64,000 nucleotides of DNA from Alphaproteobacteria bacterium (GTDB lineage: Bacteria; Pseudomonadota; Alphaproteobacteria; Sphingomonadales; Sphingomonadaceae). Below are positions 1 through 8,943 of the stretch, in pieces; within the stretch, counting starts at the first letter, position 1, and the number at the start of each line of letters is the position of its first letter. The notes under the pieces were generated by a model. It made no database searches. It saw only the letters and a program-made list of their open reading frames with translations, and had not been told where the DNA came from. Where the stretch lies: positions 201,512 through 265,511 of the forward strand of contig JAFANP010000035.1 of assembly GCA_019232625.1 (NCBI GenBank), in the 5' to 3' direction. The position numbers and the translations under genes are program-made.

Positions 1-291
1 GCGCCGGATTTCTGGCCGGCGCTGCGCGAGCGCGCCAGGCACCACGGCCTCGAGGCCGCCGTGAGCCGCGCCGTGCGCCTCGCTTGTCGTCTCTACGCCA
101 CCCCGGCGCCGGGCGGCTGGCGCGGGCGGAAAGGCGCGGACGCCGCCTTTGAGGCGCGCCTCCTCGCCCGCGACGGCTGGGGCCGCGAGCGCCGCCCCCT
201 TCTGCGGCTCGCTTTCTACGTCCGCTCCCACTGGCTGCGCATGCCGCCGCCGATGCTCGCGCGCCACCTCTGGACGAAGGCGAGGCGGTAG
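1..291 (+). CDS. Nucleotidyltransferase family protein, C-terminal part (5' end outside window)
   Basis: The frame is open from the first base, so only the last 96 residues are seen. The tail has an Arg/Ala-rich helical stretch followed by a conserved-looking end with YVRSHWLRMPP and HLWTKARR. I recognise this as the C-terminus of the uncharacterised nucleotidyltransferase family (PF14907 type), which in alphaproteobacteria often accompanies polysaccharide or peptide-modification genes. The catalytic GGx/DxD part would lie upstream, so no activity can be judged here. It is followed by a repeat-filled gap and then by an acyltransferase on the same strand. The assignment rests on the tail only and is therefore moderate. 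Confidence 0.6.
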   Translation, partial: APDFWPALRERARHHGLEAAVSRAVRLACRLYATPAPGGWRGRKGADAAFEARLLARDGWGRERRPLLRLAFYVRSHWLRMPPPMLARHLWTKARR

Positions 292-321
292 CCCCTATCG
301 ACATCAATCCGCAGGCCGACC

Positions 322-452
322 CCTCCAATCCTCCCCTGGATTCCCGGGGGGGGGGAACCGCGCGAAGCGCGGTGGAGGGGTTCGTCGGCTCGGTAAACCC
401 CTCCACCATGCTTCGCATGGTCCCCCTCCCCTGCAAACGCAGGGGAGGAGTT
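322..452. repeat. Sphingomonad-type intergenic palindromic repeat (type A), copy 1
   Basis: Two half-elements face each other: a CTCCCCTGG...GGGG arm followed by ACCGCGCGAAGCGCGGTGGAGGGG, then CCCCTCCACCATGCTTCGCATGG followed by a CCCCTCCCCTG...CAGGGGAGG arm (each quoted in parts). There is a run of ten G. A related copy lies at 28513-28645. The element fills the gap between the nucleotidyltransferase and acyltransferase genes; I see no gene in 292-532. Confidence 0.75.
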
Positions 453-532
453 TGAAGAGGCCGGGCGGGCCGATGGTCGATACGGCCTGCCGCCCGGCTT
501 CCGTCGGCGGGCGGCTGTGCTACGGACGGGCG

Positions 533-1591
533 ATGGCAGGGGCGGCGGTTTCGGCGAGGGCGCGCGCCCCGGAGCATCTCGACACGCTCGACAGCCTGCG
601 GGGCTTCGCCGCGATGGCGGTCTGCCTCTTCCACCTCACCGGGGACGGAATGCCCGGTTTCGTCCTGCCGCCGGCCCGCGCGCTGTTCTCCTGGGGCTGG
701 GCGGGGGTGGACGTGTTCTTCGTCATCTCCGGCTTCGTCATCCCCTACGTGATGATGCGCGACGGCTACCGGCTGCGCGACTATGGCGGCTTCATCGGCC
801 GGCGGCTTCTGCGCGTCGGGCCGCCGTCATGGGGCGTCGTCGCGGTCACCGCCGCCGCCTTCGTCGCGATCGACGCTCTGCGCGGCGGCGGAGCCTATTG
901 GTCGGCGGATCTCAGCTGGCCGCGCCTCCTCCACAATCTCGCCTACACCATTCCCTTCACCGGCTACCTCTGGATCGACCCGGTCTTCTGGACGCTCGCC
1001 GTCGAGCTCCAATTCTATCTCCTCGTCGGCCAGGCCTTCCCGTTCGTCTTCGCGGGACGGTGGCGCTTCGTGGCGACCGCGTTCCTCCTCTGCGCGGCGC
1101 GCTACCTGCCGCTGCCGGCCGGATTGCTGTTCCTGTTGCACGCGCCGCTCTTCCTGATCGGCGGCGCCGCCCTCCTCCATCGCGAGGGGGCGATGAGCCG
1201 GCCCTTCTATCTCGGCCTCCTCCTCCTCCTCGTGGCGGCCGCCGCCTTCCAGGTCGGGCCGCTCCAGGCGGCCTTCGGCGGCGCCACCGCCCTCGCCATC
1301 TCGTTCGTTCCGATCCGCAGCCGCACCGGCGCCTTCTTCGGCCGCATCTCCTATTCCCTCTACCTCGTCCATTCCTTCGTCGGCGCGGCCGCCGCCCTGG
1401 TACTGGTGCGGCTCGTCCCGCCGACCGGGGCGCCGGCGAAGCTGGCGATCATCCTCGCCGCGGTCGCCGCAGCGATCCTCGCCGCCTGGCTCTACCATCG
1501 CTGGGTCGAGACCTTCTTCGTCGGCCTCGCCCGACGCACCTTCGGCCGGCGGCGCCCGTTCGAGGACCGCGACGTCCAGCCGCCCCTCTAG
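533..1591 (+). CDS. Acyltransferase family 3 membrane protein
   Basis: A 352-residue integral membrane O-acyltransferase of the Acyltransferase_3 family (PF01757), which moves acyl groups such as acetyl or succinyl onto sugars of exopolysaccharide, O-antigen or glycolipids. The family's N-terminal signature is clear: LDSLRGFAAMAVCLFHL (histidine at the usual active-site position) and, after one membrane span, WAGVDVFFVISGFVI. About nine to ten hydrophobic segments follow. The reading frame is open much further upstream, but that part runs through the palindromic repeat; the ATG at 533 begins a normal family N-terminus and I chose it. It is convergent with the glycosyltransferase at 1631-2713. 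The acceptor is unknown. Confidence 0.88.
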   Translation: MAGAAVSARARAPEHLDTLDSLRGFAAMAVCLFHLTGDGMPGFVLPPARALFSWGWAGVDVFFVISGFVIPYVMMRDGYRLRDYGGFIGRRLLRVGPPSWGVVAVTAAAFVAIDALRGGGAYWSADLSWPRLLHNLAYTIPFTGYLWIDPVFWTLAVELQFYLLVGQAFPFVFAGRWRFVATAFLLCAARYLPLPAGLLFLLHAPLFLIGGAALLHREGAMSRPFYLGLLLLLVAAAAFQVGPLQAAFGGATALAISFVPIRSRTGAFFGRISYSLYLVHSFVGAAAALVLVRLVPPTGAPAKLAIILAAVAAAILAAWLYHRWVETFFVGLARRTFGRRRPFEDRDVQPPL

Positions 1592-1598
1592 CCGCAAC

Positions 1599-1648
1599 GC
1601 GGGGACACTCTGGTGACAGTCACGTGACTGTCACCAGAGTGTCCCCGC
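1599..1648. repeat. Perfect 50-bp palindrome of the GGGGACA type (REP-like)
   Basis: Both arms are 25 bases with no loop: GCGGGGACACTCTGGTGACA... mirrored exactly around CACGTG. It lies between two convergent genes and could act as a bidirectional terminator. Its right arm also encodes the last residues and stop of the glycosyltransferase on the minus strand. A second GGGGACA palindrome with a different interior is at 54736-54793. Such elements are known to be associated with RAYT transposases in other bacteria; none is in this window. Confidence 0.85.
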
Positions 1649-2713
1649 TGCGTCGAGGGAGGCGAGCCAGGCGAGCCGGCTTCGCTCGAGCGCGGCGAGC
1701 CGGCGCGAGGCCCAGCCGACGCGATAGGCCTCCGTCACCGGCTCGGCGCGCGTGTCGCAGTCGAGGAAATGGGCGGGGTGCGGCGGACGGCGCTCCGGCC
1801 TCAGCCGCCGCCGCACCGTCCGGGCGATGCGGAAGAGCAGCGTCGCCCCCGTGCCGCGCGGATCGAGCCCCAGCGCCCGGGCGACGAGCAGGGCGGCGCC
1901 CGCCCAGTCCCCGGCCAGAGCGCGGCTCTCGGCATAGCGGAAGGTCCGCGCCGCGCCGGCCCAGCGCACCGCCTCCGCCGGCACCTCGAAGCCTTCCTCC
2001 CGCACGGTGCGCTCGATGCTGCGCCAGGAGCGGTAGAGCCGGCCCTTGTCCGTCGAGGCGCCCTTGCCGGTGACGCGGTAGCCGACCAGCGCCTCGGGGA
2101 CGCAGGCCACCTCCCAGCACCGCGCCACCTTGAGCTGGAGCAGCCAGTCCTCCGAACCGATCGCCTCCTCCTGCCCGAGTCGCTCGTCATAGCCGCCGAC
2201 GCCGAGCGCCGCCTCGCGCAGCAGCAGCAGGCCGCTGCCGTTGCCGACGAAATTGCGCACCATGTGCTGGCAGAGCGCCCGGCCGTGGCATTCGTAGCGG
2301 GGCATGTAGCCGCTCGGCCGGCTTCGCGCGTCGATGATGGTCGAAAAGCAGTAGACGAAGCCCGGCGCGCTCGGCCGCCGCGCCGCGGCCTCCATCTGCT
2401 TCTCGATCTTGGTGGGGTGCCACAGGTCGTCGGCGTCGACCGGGGCGACCCAGCGGCCGCGCGCGGCGCTTATCCCCTCGTTCCTCGCCGCGGAGACGCC
2501 GCGATTGGCGGTCCGGATCAGCCGCAGGCGCGGATCGGTCCGCGCGAGCGCCTCGGCGATGGCGGCGGTGCCGTCGGTCGAGCCGTCGTCGACGACGATG
2601 ATCTCCAGCGCCGGCCAGGTCTGCGCCGCCACCGACCGCAAGGTCTCGGCCAGCGTCGCCTCCGCATTGTAGGCCGGGACGACCGCCGAGACGAGCGCGG
2701 GAGCCTCAGCCAA
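1631..2713 (-). CDS. Glycosyltransferase family 2
   Basis: 360 residues. The N-terminal GT-A domain is typical of family 2: VSAVVPAYNAEATLAETL at residues about 9-26, then IIVVDDGSTDGT and the DxD-type metal site VDADDLW. GT2 enzymes transfer a sugar from a nucleotide sugar to a growing glycan at the cytoplasmic membrane face. The ATG overlaps the 3' end of gph by 8 bases, so the two are probably co-transcribed. The last residues (GTLW and stop) are encoded by the palindrome at 1599-1648, so the original C-terminus has probably been replaced by repeat sequence. Donor and acceptor cannot be told from sequence. Confidence 0.9.
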   Translation of the reverse strand: MAEAPALVSAVVPAYNAEATLAETLRSVAAQTWPALEIIVVDDGSTDGTAAIAEALARTDPRLRLIRTANRGVSAARNEGISAARGRWVAPVDADDLWHPTKIEKQMEAAARRPSAPGFVYCFSTIIDARSRPSGYMPRYECHGRALCQHMVRNFVGNGSGLLLLREAALGVGGYDERLGQEEAIGSEDWLLQLKVARCWEVACVPEALVGYRVTGKGASTDKGRLYRSWRSIERTVREEGFEVPAEAVRWAGAARTFRYAESRALAGDWAGAALLVARALGLDPRGTGATLLFRIARTVRRRLRPERRPPHPAHFLDCDTRAEPVTEAYRVGWASRRLAALERSRLAWLASLDAAGTLW

Positions 2714-3371
2714 GGTCGGCCAGCGCGTCGAGGAGCCCGTCGAAGGCGTGGATCACCGAGTCGGCGCCGAGCGCCTCGACGGGCCGGTCGGAGAAGCCGA
2801 AGCCCACCGCGACGAACGGCAGGGCGGCGGCGCGGGCGGTCTCCGCATCGACGATCGAATCGCCGACGAACGCCGCGCGCCCGCCTCCGGCGAGGCGTAT
2901 CGCCTCATGGAGCGGCGCGGGGTCGGGCTTGCGGGCCGCCAGCGTGTCGCCGCCGACGACCGCGTCGAAGCGATCCTCCCAGCCGAGCGCCTCGAGCAGG
3001 AGACGGGTCAGCGCCTCCGGCTTGTTGGTGCACAGCGCCGCGCGCACACCCGCGCCGTTCAGGGCGTCGATCGCCTCCTCCGCCCCCGGATAGGGGCGGG
3101 TGCCGTCGCAGATGTGCGCGGCATAATAGTCGATGAGGAGGGGAAACCCCTCCTCGACCAGCGCTTCCGGCGCCTCGCCGCCGGTCGCCAGTCCGCGGCG
3201 GAGGAGGGCGCGGGCCCCGTGGCCGACGAGATGGCGGACCGAGGCGGCGGGCACTTCCGGCCGGCCCAGCAGGCGCAGCGCGTGGTTCAGCGAGGCGGCG
3301 AGGTCCGGGGCGGTGTCGGCAAGGGTGCCGTCGAGGTCGAAGGCGACGACGTCGAACGGGATCGGGCGCAT
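2706..3371 (-). CDS. gph: Phosphoglycolate phosphatase (HAD hydrolase)
   Basis: 221 residues, the usual length for Gph. Haloacid dehalogenase motif I is at residues 12-16 (FDLDGTLADTAPDLAASLNHAL, quoted in part: the DxDGT nucleophile and acid/base aspartates). Motif II (CTNKP) and the motif IV acid region (VGDSIVDAETARAA) are present. Gph dephosphorylates 2-phosphoglycolate formed by DNA repair or oxygenase side reactions. The frame is open further upstream, but homology starts at MRPIPFDVVAFD, so I take ATG 3371. It is divergent from glmU, with 60 bases between the starts. Confidence 0.9.
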   Translation of the reverse strand: MRPIPFDVVAFDLDGTLADTAPDLAASLNHALRLLGRPEVPAASVRHLVGHGARALLRRGLATGGEAPEALVEEGFPLLIDYYAAHICDGTRPYPGAEEAIDALNGAGVRAALCTNKPEALTRLLLEALGWEDRFDAVVGGDTLAARKPDPAPLHEAIRLAGGGRAAFVGDSIVDAETARAAALPFVAVGFGFSDRPVEALGADSVIHAFDGLLDALADLG

Positions 3372-3431
3372 GGCGAGGCACTGCACCGGCGGGAGTGGAA
3401 GTTTCAACCTTATCATGCAATGGGCCGCCGC

Positions 3432-4790
3432 ATGACCGACACGAGGCCCGTCGCCGCCATAATCCTCGCCGCCGGCAAGGGCACGCGGATGAAGTCCGAT
3501 CTCCACAAGGTCCTTCACCCGATCGCCGGGCGGCCGATGATCGGGCACCTGCTCGCCGCCGTGGACGCGCTGTCGCCGGCGCGCGTCGTCGTGGTCGTGG
3601 GCAGCGGCCGCGACCAGGTCGAGCCGGTGGTGGCGGCCGCCGGCGGCGTAGTCGCCGTCCAGGATCCGCAGCACGGCACCGCCCATGCGGTGGCGCAGGC
3701 GGAGGCGGCGCTCGAGGGGTTCGTGGGCGACGTCCTGATCCTCTACGGAGACACCCCCTTCGTCCGCACCGAGACGATGGCGCGGATGCTGGCGAGGCTT
3801 CGCGCCGCCGATTCCCCTGCCGCGGTGGTCGTCGGGTTCAGGCCGCCGGATGCGCTGCGTTACGGACGCATCGTCGCCCGGGCGGACGGCACGATCGACA
3901 AGATGGTCGAGCACAAGGACGCCACCGAGGCGGAGCGGGCCGTCGACCTGTGCAATTCGGGCCTCATGGCGTTACGCTCCGAGGACCTCTGGCCGCTGCT
4001 GGCGCGGGTCGGCAACGACAATGCGGCCGGCGAATATTACCTCCCCGACATCGTCATGCTCGCCGCCCTCGATGGCCGCGCCTCGGCGGTGATCGAAACC
4101 GACCCCGAGGAGGTGGCTGGGATCAACAGCCGCGCCGAGCTGGCGGACGTGGAGCTGGCCTGGCAGCGGCGCCGCCGCGCCGAGGCGATGGCGGAGGGCG
4201 TCTCGCTCCTCGCACCGGAGACGGTGTGGTTCTCCCACGACACCCGGATCGGCCGCGACACCCTGGTCGAGCCCAACGTGGTGTTCGGCCCCGGCGTCAG
4301 CATCGCCTCGGGGGTTCGGATCCGCGCGTTCAGCCATATCGAGGGGGCGACCATCGCCGCCGGCGCCGAGATCGGGCCGTTCGCCCGGCTCCGTCCCGGC
4401 AGCGAAGTGGGCGAGAAGGCGCGGATCGGCAATTTCGTCGAGACGAAGAAGGCGAAGCTCGGCCGCGGCGCGAAGGCGAACCATCTGAGCTATATCGGCG
4501 ATGCCGAAGTGGGCGAGGGCGCCAATATCGGCGCCGGCACGATCACCTGCAATTATGACGGCTTCGGCAAATACCCGACCGCCATCGGCGCGGGCGCCTT
4601 CATCGGCTCCAACTCCGCCCTCGTCGCTCCGGTGGCGATCGGCGCCGGGGCGATCGTCGGCGCCGGCTCTGTGGTGACTCGCGACGTCGAGCCCGACGCG
4701 CTCGCGGTGGCGAGAGGCGCGCAGGAGGTGAAAGCCGGCTGGGCGAAGCGCTTCCGGGCGGCGATGACGGCTAAGAAGAAAACGGGTTGA
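3432..4790 (+). CDS. glmU: Bifunctional N-acetylglucosamine-1-phosphate uridyltransferase / glucosamine-1-phosphate acetyltransferase
   Basis: 452 residues, normal for GlmU. The N-terminal pyrophosphorylase domain has LAAGKGTRMKS; the C-terminal half is a left-handed beta-helix of hexapeptide repeats, with the acetyltransferase region IGNFVETKKAKLG and CNYDGFGKY. It makes UDP-GlcNAc from GlcN-1-P, acetyl-CoA and UTP for peptidoglycan and LPS. An in-frame ATG at 3420 (MGRRM) is possible, but homologues begin at MTDTRPVAAIILAAGKG. It precedes glmS on the same strand, separated by a palindromic repeat. Confidence 0.97.
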   Translation: MTDTRPVAAIILAAGKGTRMKSDLHKVLHPIAGRPMIGHLLAAVDALSPARVVVVVGSGRDQVEPVVAAAGGVVAVQDPQHGTAHAVAQAEAALEGFVGDVLILYGDTPFVRTETMARMLARLRAADSPAAVVVGFRPPDALRYGRIVARADGTIDKMVEHKDATEAERAVDLCNSGLMALRSEDLWPLLARVGNDNAAGEYYLPDIVMLAALDGRASAVIETDPEEVAGINSRAELADVELAWQRRRRAEAMAEGVSLLAPETVWFSHDTRIGRDTLVEPNVVFGPGVSIASGVRIRAFSHIEGATIAAGAEIGPFARLRPGSEVGEKARIGNFVETKKAKLGRGAKANHLSYIGDAEVGEGANIGAGTITCNYDGFGKYPTAIGAGAFIGSNSALVAPVAIGAGAIVGAGSVVTRDVEPDALAVARGAQEVKAGWAKRFRAAMTAKKKTG

Positions 4791-4801
4791 TCTGAAGCCT
4801 G

Positions 4802-4910
4802 CTTCGATACGCCGGTTCGACTTCGCTCACCGGCTACTCAGGATGAGCGGTTGTGCATTTCCGCTCATCCTGAGTAGGGACTGAGCGAAGGCGAAGGCCC
4901 GTATCGAAGG
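4802..4910. repeat. Large imperfect palindromic repeat between glmU and glmS
   Basis: The left arm runs CTTCGATACGCCGG...CTACTCAGGATGAGCGG and the right arm CCGCTCATCCTGAGTAG...CCCGTATCGAAG, separated by a TTGTGCATTT loop. Arms of roughly 48 bases would fold into a long hairpin. This is the CTTCGATACG/CTCAGGATGAG repeat class common in sphingomonads. It may attenuate or terminate glmU transcripts before glmS. Confidence 0.8.
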
Positions 4911-4949
4911 ACAGGCTCGGTCCGGACCAGACAAGGAATGTAGCATATC

Positions 4950-6776
<1,827 letters not shown>

Positions 6777-6927
6777 GGGCGGCGCACCGGCTCCGGCAGC
6801 GAGACGCCTGTTTCGTCGGCTGCGGGCGAACGATGCCGATCGCCTTCAGGAGTTCCGCCCGAAGGCGCGGCCCGATGGGCCTCGTTCACCGGACGGTGAT
6901 CCGATCATGCTCGAATTGGACGGCCTT

Positions 6928-6969
6928 GTTCAAAAGTCACATCATTGCGTGATCTTGTGAATATTGAAC
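6928..6969. promoter_or_regulatory. Imperfect inverted repeat in a low-GC intergenic patch
   Basis: The arms GTTCAAAAGTCAC (6928-6940) and GTGAATATTGAAC (6957-6969) are inverted with 11 of 13 matches, and an inner ATCAT/GTGAT pair lies between them. The stretch from about 6925 to 7110 is visibly less GC-rich than its surroundings and has no gene. It could be an operator or hairpin upstream of the MarR-like gene. The rest of 6777-7111 shows nothing I can name. Confidence 0.4.
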
Positions 6970-7111
6970 GCCGTCGTTTTTGAAGTTGAGTAAGGGGAAC
7001 ATAACTGGTACGGAGACGTATCAGTGGAGGACGAGGTGATCTCGATCCATTGTCCTTTGTATGAAAACCCGGACCTACAGGCGAGTATATTCAGTGCACC
7101 GCGGTGAAGAC

Positions 7112-7744
7112 ATGTCGTATGTTGATGCGAACCCGTTGGGAGTGGGTGGTGTTCCCGGGATAGACGGTCCAGAAGATCGATCGACCGGATCGTCGGCCAC
7201 GAGGAATATATGCGAGCTTCTCGAAACAGCCTGCCGGACGATCTCCACTGTTTCGACGGAGCTTTCGAGGCTTCAGGTCGGCCCAGGATGCATTGAGGCT
7301 TCACAGGATTCCGACCATTCCGTCTCGGCGGCGGCCGCCGCGGAACTTACCGCCCGGTCGCTGGCGCGGTGGGAGCGGCAGCGCGAGACATGCCTCCCGT
7401 CGCGAAGGTTTCCGCCGGGCGCCTGGAACGTCCTGCTCGACCTCTACATTGCCGGCGTCGACGGCCGGACCGTCTCGCTCACCAGCGCGTCGCTCGCGAC
7501 GGGCCTGCCGGTCTCGACCGGGTTGCGCCTGATCCACGATCTTGAACGCCAAGGCCACCTGATCCGGCGAAAGGACGCGCGCGACTCCCGCCGGTACCTG
7601 GTCGACCTTTCCGACGGCTGCCGGGACATGGTCACCCGGCTGTTGCTCCACTCTCCCTGGGCCAGGCCCGACAGCCGGTCGGCCGGGAGAAGCGCCGGGC
7701 GTCAGGACTCGTCGGCGGGAGGGCATTCCCCGGCCGGATCGTAA
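7112..7744 (+). CDS. MarR-like winged-helix transcriptional regulator
   Basis: 210 residues from ATG 7112 (an upstream in-frame ATG at 7061 has no better ribosome site). The recognisable part is at residues about 95-165: PGAWNVLLDLYIAG, then VSLTSASLATGLPVSTGLRLI (helix-turn-helix) and HDLERQGHLIRRKDARDSRR (the wing). This is the sphingomonad family of winged-helix proteins usually filed with MarR. The N-terminal 60 residues and the Ser/Gly/Arg-rich tail are low in conservation. It precedes the secreted-peptide operon on the same strand and is the obvious candidate regulator, though this is only proximity. Its 3' end overlaps the convergent gene at 7702 by 43 bases. Confidence 0.72.
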   Translation: MSYVDANPLGVGGVPGIDGPEDRSTGSSATRNICELLETACRTISTVSTELSRLQVGPGCIEASQDSDHSVSAAAAAELTARSLARWERQRETCLPSRRFPPGAWNVLLDLYIAGVDGRTVSLTSASLATGLPVSTGLRLIHDLERQGHLIRRKDARDSRRYLVDLSDGCRDMVTRLLLHSPWARPDSRSAGRSAGRQDSSAGGHSPAGS

Positions 7745-8379
7745 GCGAGGGTGCCGAGATCCCGCAGGGCCCGGCGCGCGCCCTCGCGCAGCATCGCCGC
7801 ATCGGATCGCGCCAGGCGCCGCAACAGCGCCACGGTCCGGCACTCGCTGATATTCCCTTTGACGCCGAGCGCGAGGGCCCGCGCCGCGGGCGGCTGACGC
7901 TCCGCCGACGTGCCCCGCGGATATTCGCCGAGCGCGGGAGCGGCCCGCGGCAGGCGTAGATAGGGGTCGTGCCGGTCGCGTTCCTCCGCGGCGTCCTCCG
8001 CATAGGCGCCGAGGATCGCGGAGGCCGCCTTGGCCCCCGCGGGAAGGTCGTGCCGGGTCCCGGGCGCTTCCCCGGAATAGGCCGCCGTGAAAAGGAGGAG
8101 CACGACCAGCTCGTCGTCACTTCGCGCCGCGGGAACGGCCTCGGGCGGAAGGAGCGCCGCCCTCCCGGGCGCGAGCCACCGCTCGGCCGGTCGCGCGATC
8201 CGGACGTGCGCCGCGTCGGGGGCGAGTTCACCGGCGCGGGCCATGGCTCTGTCGAGCCGTGCCTCCGCCGCGGCGGGATCGGGGCGCCCCGCGGCCGCCG
8301 CCGGGTCCGTCGCCGCGAAGGCCAGCGGGCAGAGTGCCACGAAGACCGGGATGACGAGGCGGCGCGTGCGCTTGCTCAT
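7702..8379 (-). CDS. Exported protein of unknown function
   Basis: 225 residues with a Sec signal peptide: MSKRTRRL, then a hydrophobic stretch ending near FAATDPAAAAG. The mature part is alpha-helical and Ala/Arg-rich, with PAERWLAPGRAALLPPE in the middle and a TPR- or HEAT-like run near the end (ALALGVKGNISECRTVALL, REGARRALRDLG). It has cysteines in the last third. I do not recognise a family. It is divergent from the secreted-peptide operon and convergent with the MarR-like gene, so it may belong to the same locus, but nothing in the sequence proves this. Confidence 0.6.
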   Translation of the reverse strand: MSKRTRRLVIPVFVALCPLAFAATDPAAAAGRPDPAAAEARLDRAMARAGELAPDAAHVRIARPAERWLAPGRAALLPPEAVPAARSDDELVVLLLFTAAYSGEAPGTRHDLPAGAKAASAILGAYAEDAAEERDRHDPYLRLPRAAPALGEYPRGTSAERQPPAARALALGVKGNISECRTVALLRRLARSDAAMLREGARRALRDLGTLAYDPAGECPPADES

Positions 8380-8570
8380 GGGACGCCGATCCTAGGCGCC
8401 GGTGCCGGTGCGTCAAGACGACGCGCGCGCCGATGCCGCCAGATCGGCGGGCTAAATCGGGATCGTCTCGCCTCGCCTCTTCGAAGGTCCCGTTTATCCT
8501 GCACGAGCCTCGGCGGGGTTTCGCGGGGGCGATTCAAACCGTGCCTTGGGCACATGCAGAGGAGGTGCAG

Positions 8571-8897
8571 ATGCGAGCAATGTCGGATCGCGAGCTTGAG
8601 CTCGTCATCGGGGGGTATAGCGAGGTCCCGCCCGAGGATTACTACTCGGCGACTTCGGACGGGTCGGCGGACGGCTATGACGTGACGCTGACCAACTATG
8701 TCGATCAGTCCACGGTCGACCAGGCCGCGGCCAATGCCGACACGATGAGCAGCGAAGACTTCGCGAGCTACGCGACGGAATCCGCGAGCAGCCTGGGGGT
8801 GAACATCGGCGGCGGCGTCACCGTCACGCCGATCATCACCCATCCGCTGAACCCGGACAAGCGCACCTACAAGCTCAAGTTCTCGGTGCCTTGCTAG
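8571..8897 (+). CDS. Double-glycine leader peptide precursor (putative secreted peptide/bacteriocin-like)
   Basis: 108 residues from ATG 8571, which follows an AGAGGAGG ribosome site by a few bases; the frame is open further upstream, but that part lacks a good start. The N-terminus MRAMSDRELELVIGGY is a classic double-glycine leader (E-L-x-L-V-x-G-G), so the C39 exporter encoded at 11162 would cut after Gly15. The predicted core is about 93 residues. It is strongly acidic (Asp/Glu, Ser, Thr and Tyr rich), has a Gly/Val/Thr segment (GVNIGGGVTVTPI) and a basic end (PDKRTYKLKFSVPC). Its only cysteine is the very last residue. It is the first gene of the operon and is followed by a hairpin. The activity is unknown; bacteriocin, signal and surface-peptide roles are all open. 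Confidence 0.8.
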   Translation: MRAMSDRELELVIGGYSEVPPEDYYSATSDGSADGYDVTLTNYVDQSTVDQAAANADTMSSEDFASYATESASSLGVNIGGGVTVTPIITHPLNPDKRTYKLKFSVPC

Positions 8898-8903
8898 GAA
8901 CGG

Positions 8904-8931
8904 TGCCGGCGCTTCGCGGAGCGCCGGCACT
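8904..8931 (+). terminator. Strong hairpin between the peptide gene and its operon (attenuator-like)
   Basis: Perfect 11-bp stem GTGCCGGCGCT / AGCGCCGGCAC with loop TCGCGG, starting 6 bases after the peptide stop codon. No T-run follows and a GGAGG ribosome site for the next gene lies just downstream. It therefore looks like a partial terminator or RNA stabiliser that would keep peptide mRNA more abundant than the export genes, as in many bacteriocin operons. Confidence 0.65.
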
Positions 8932-8943
8932 CCGGAGGTCGGC

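Noticed and set aside
149-532. N-terminal extension of the acyltransferase
   Set aside because: The frame is open, but it reads through the previous gene in another frame and through a palindromic repeat, while family homology starts right after ATG 533.
2748-3419. Long N-terminal extension of GlmU
   Set aside because: It is antisense to gph; GlmU homology begins at MTDTRPVAAIILAAGKG.
4791-4949. A glmS ribozyme upstream of glmS
   Set aside because: The region is filled by a sphingomonad palindromic repeat; no ribozyme core is visible, and glmS ribozymes are mainly known in Gram-positive bacteria.
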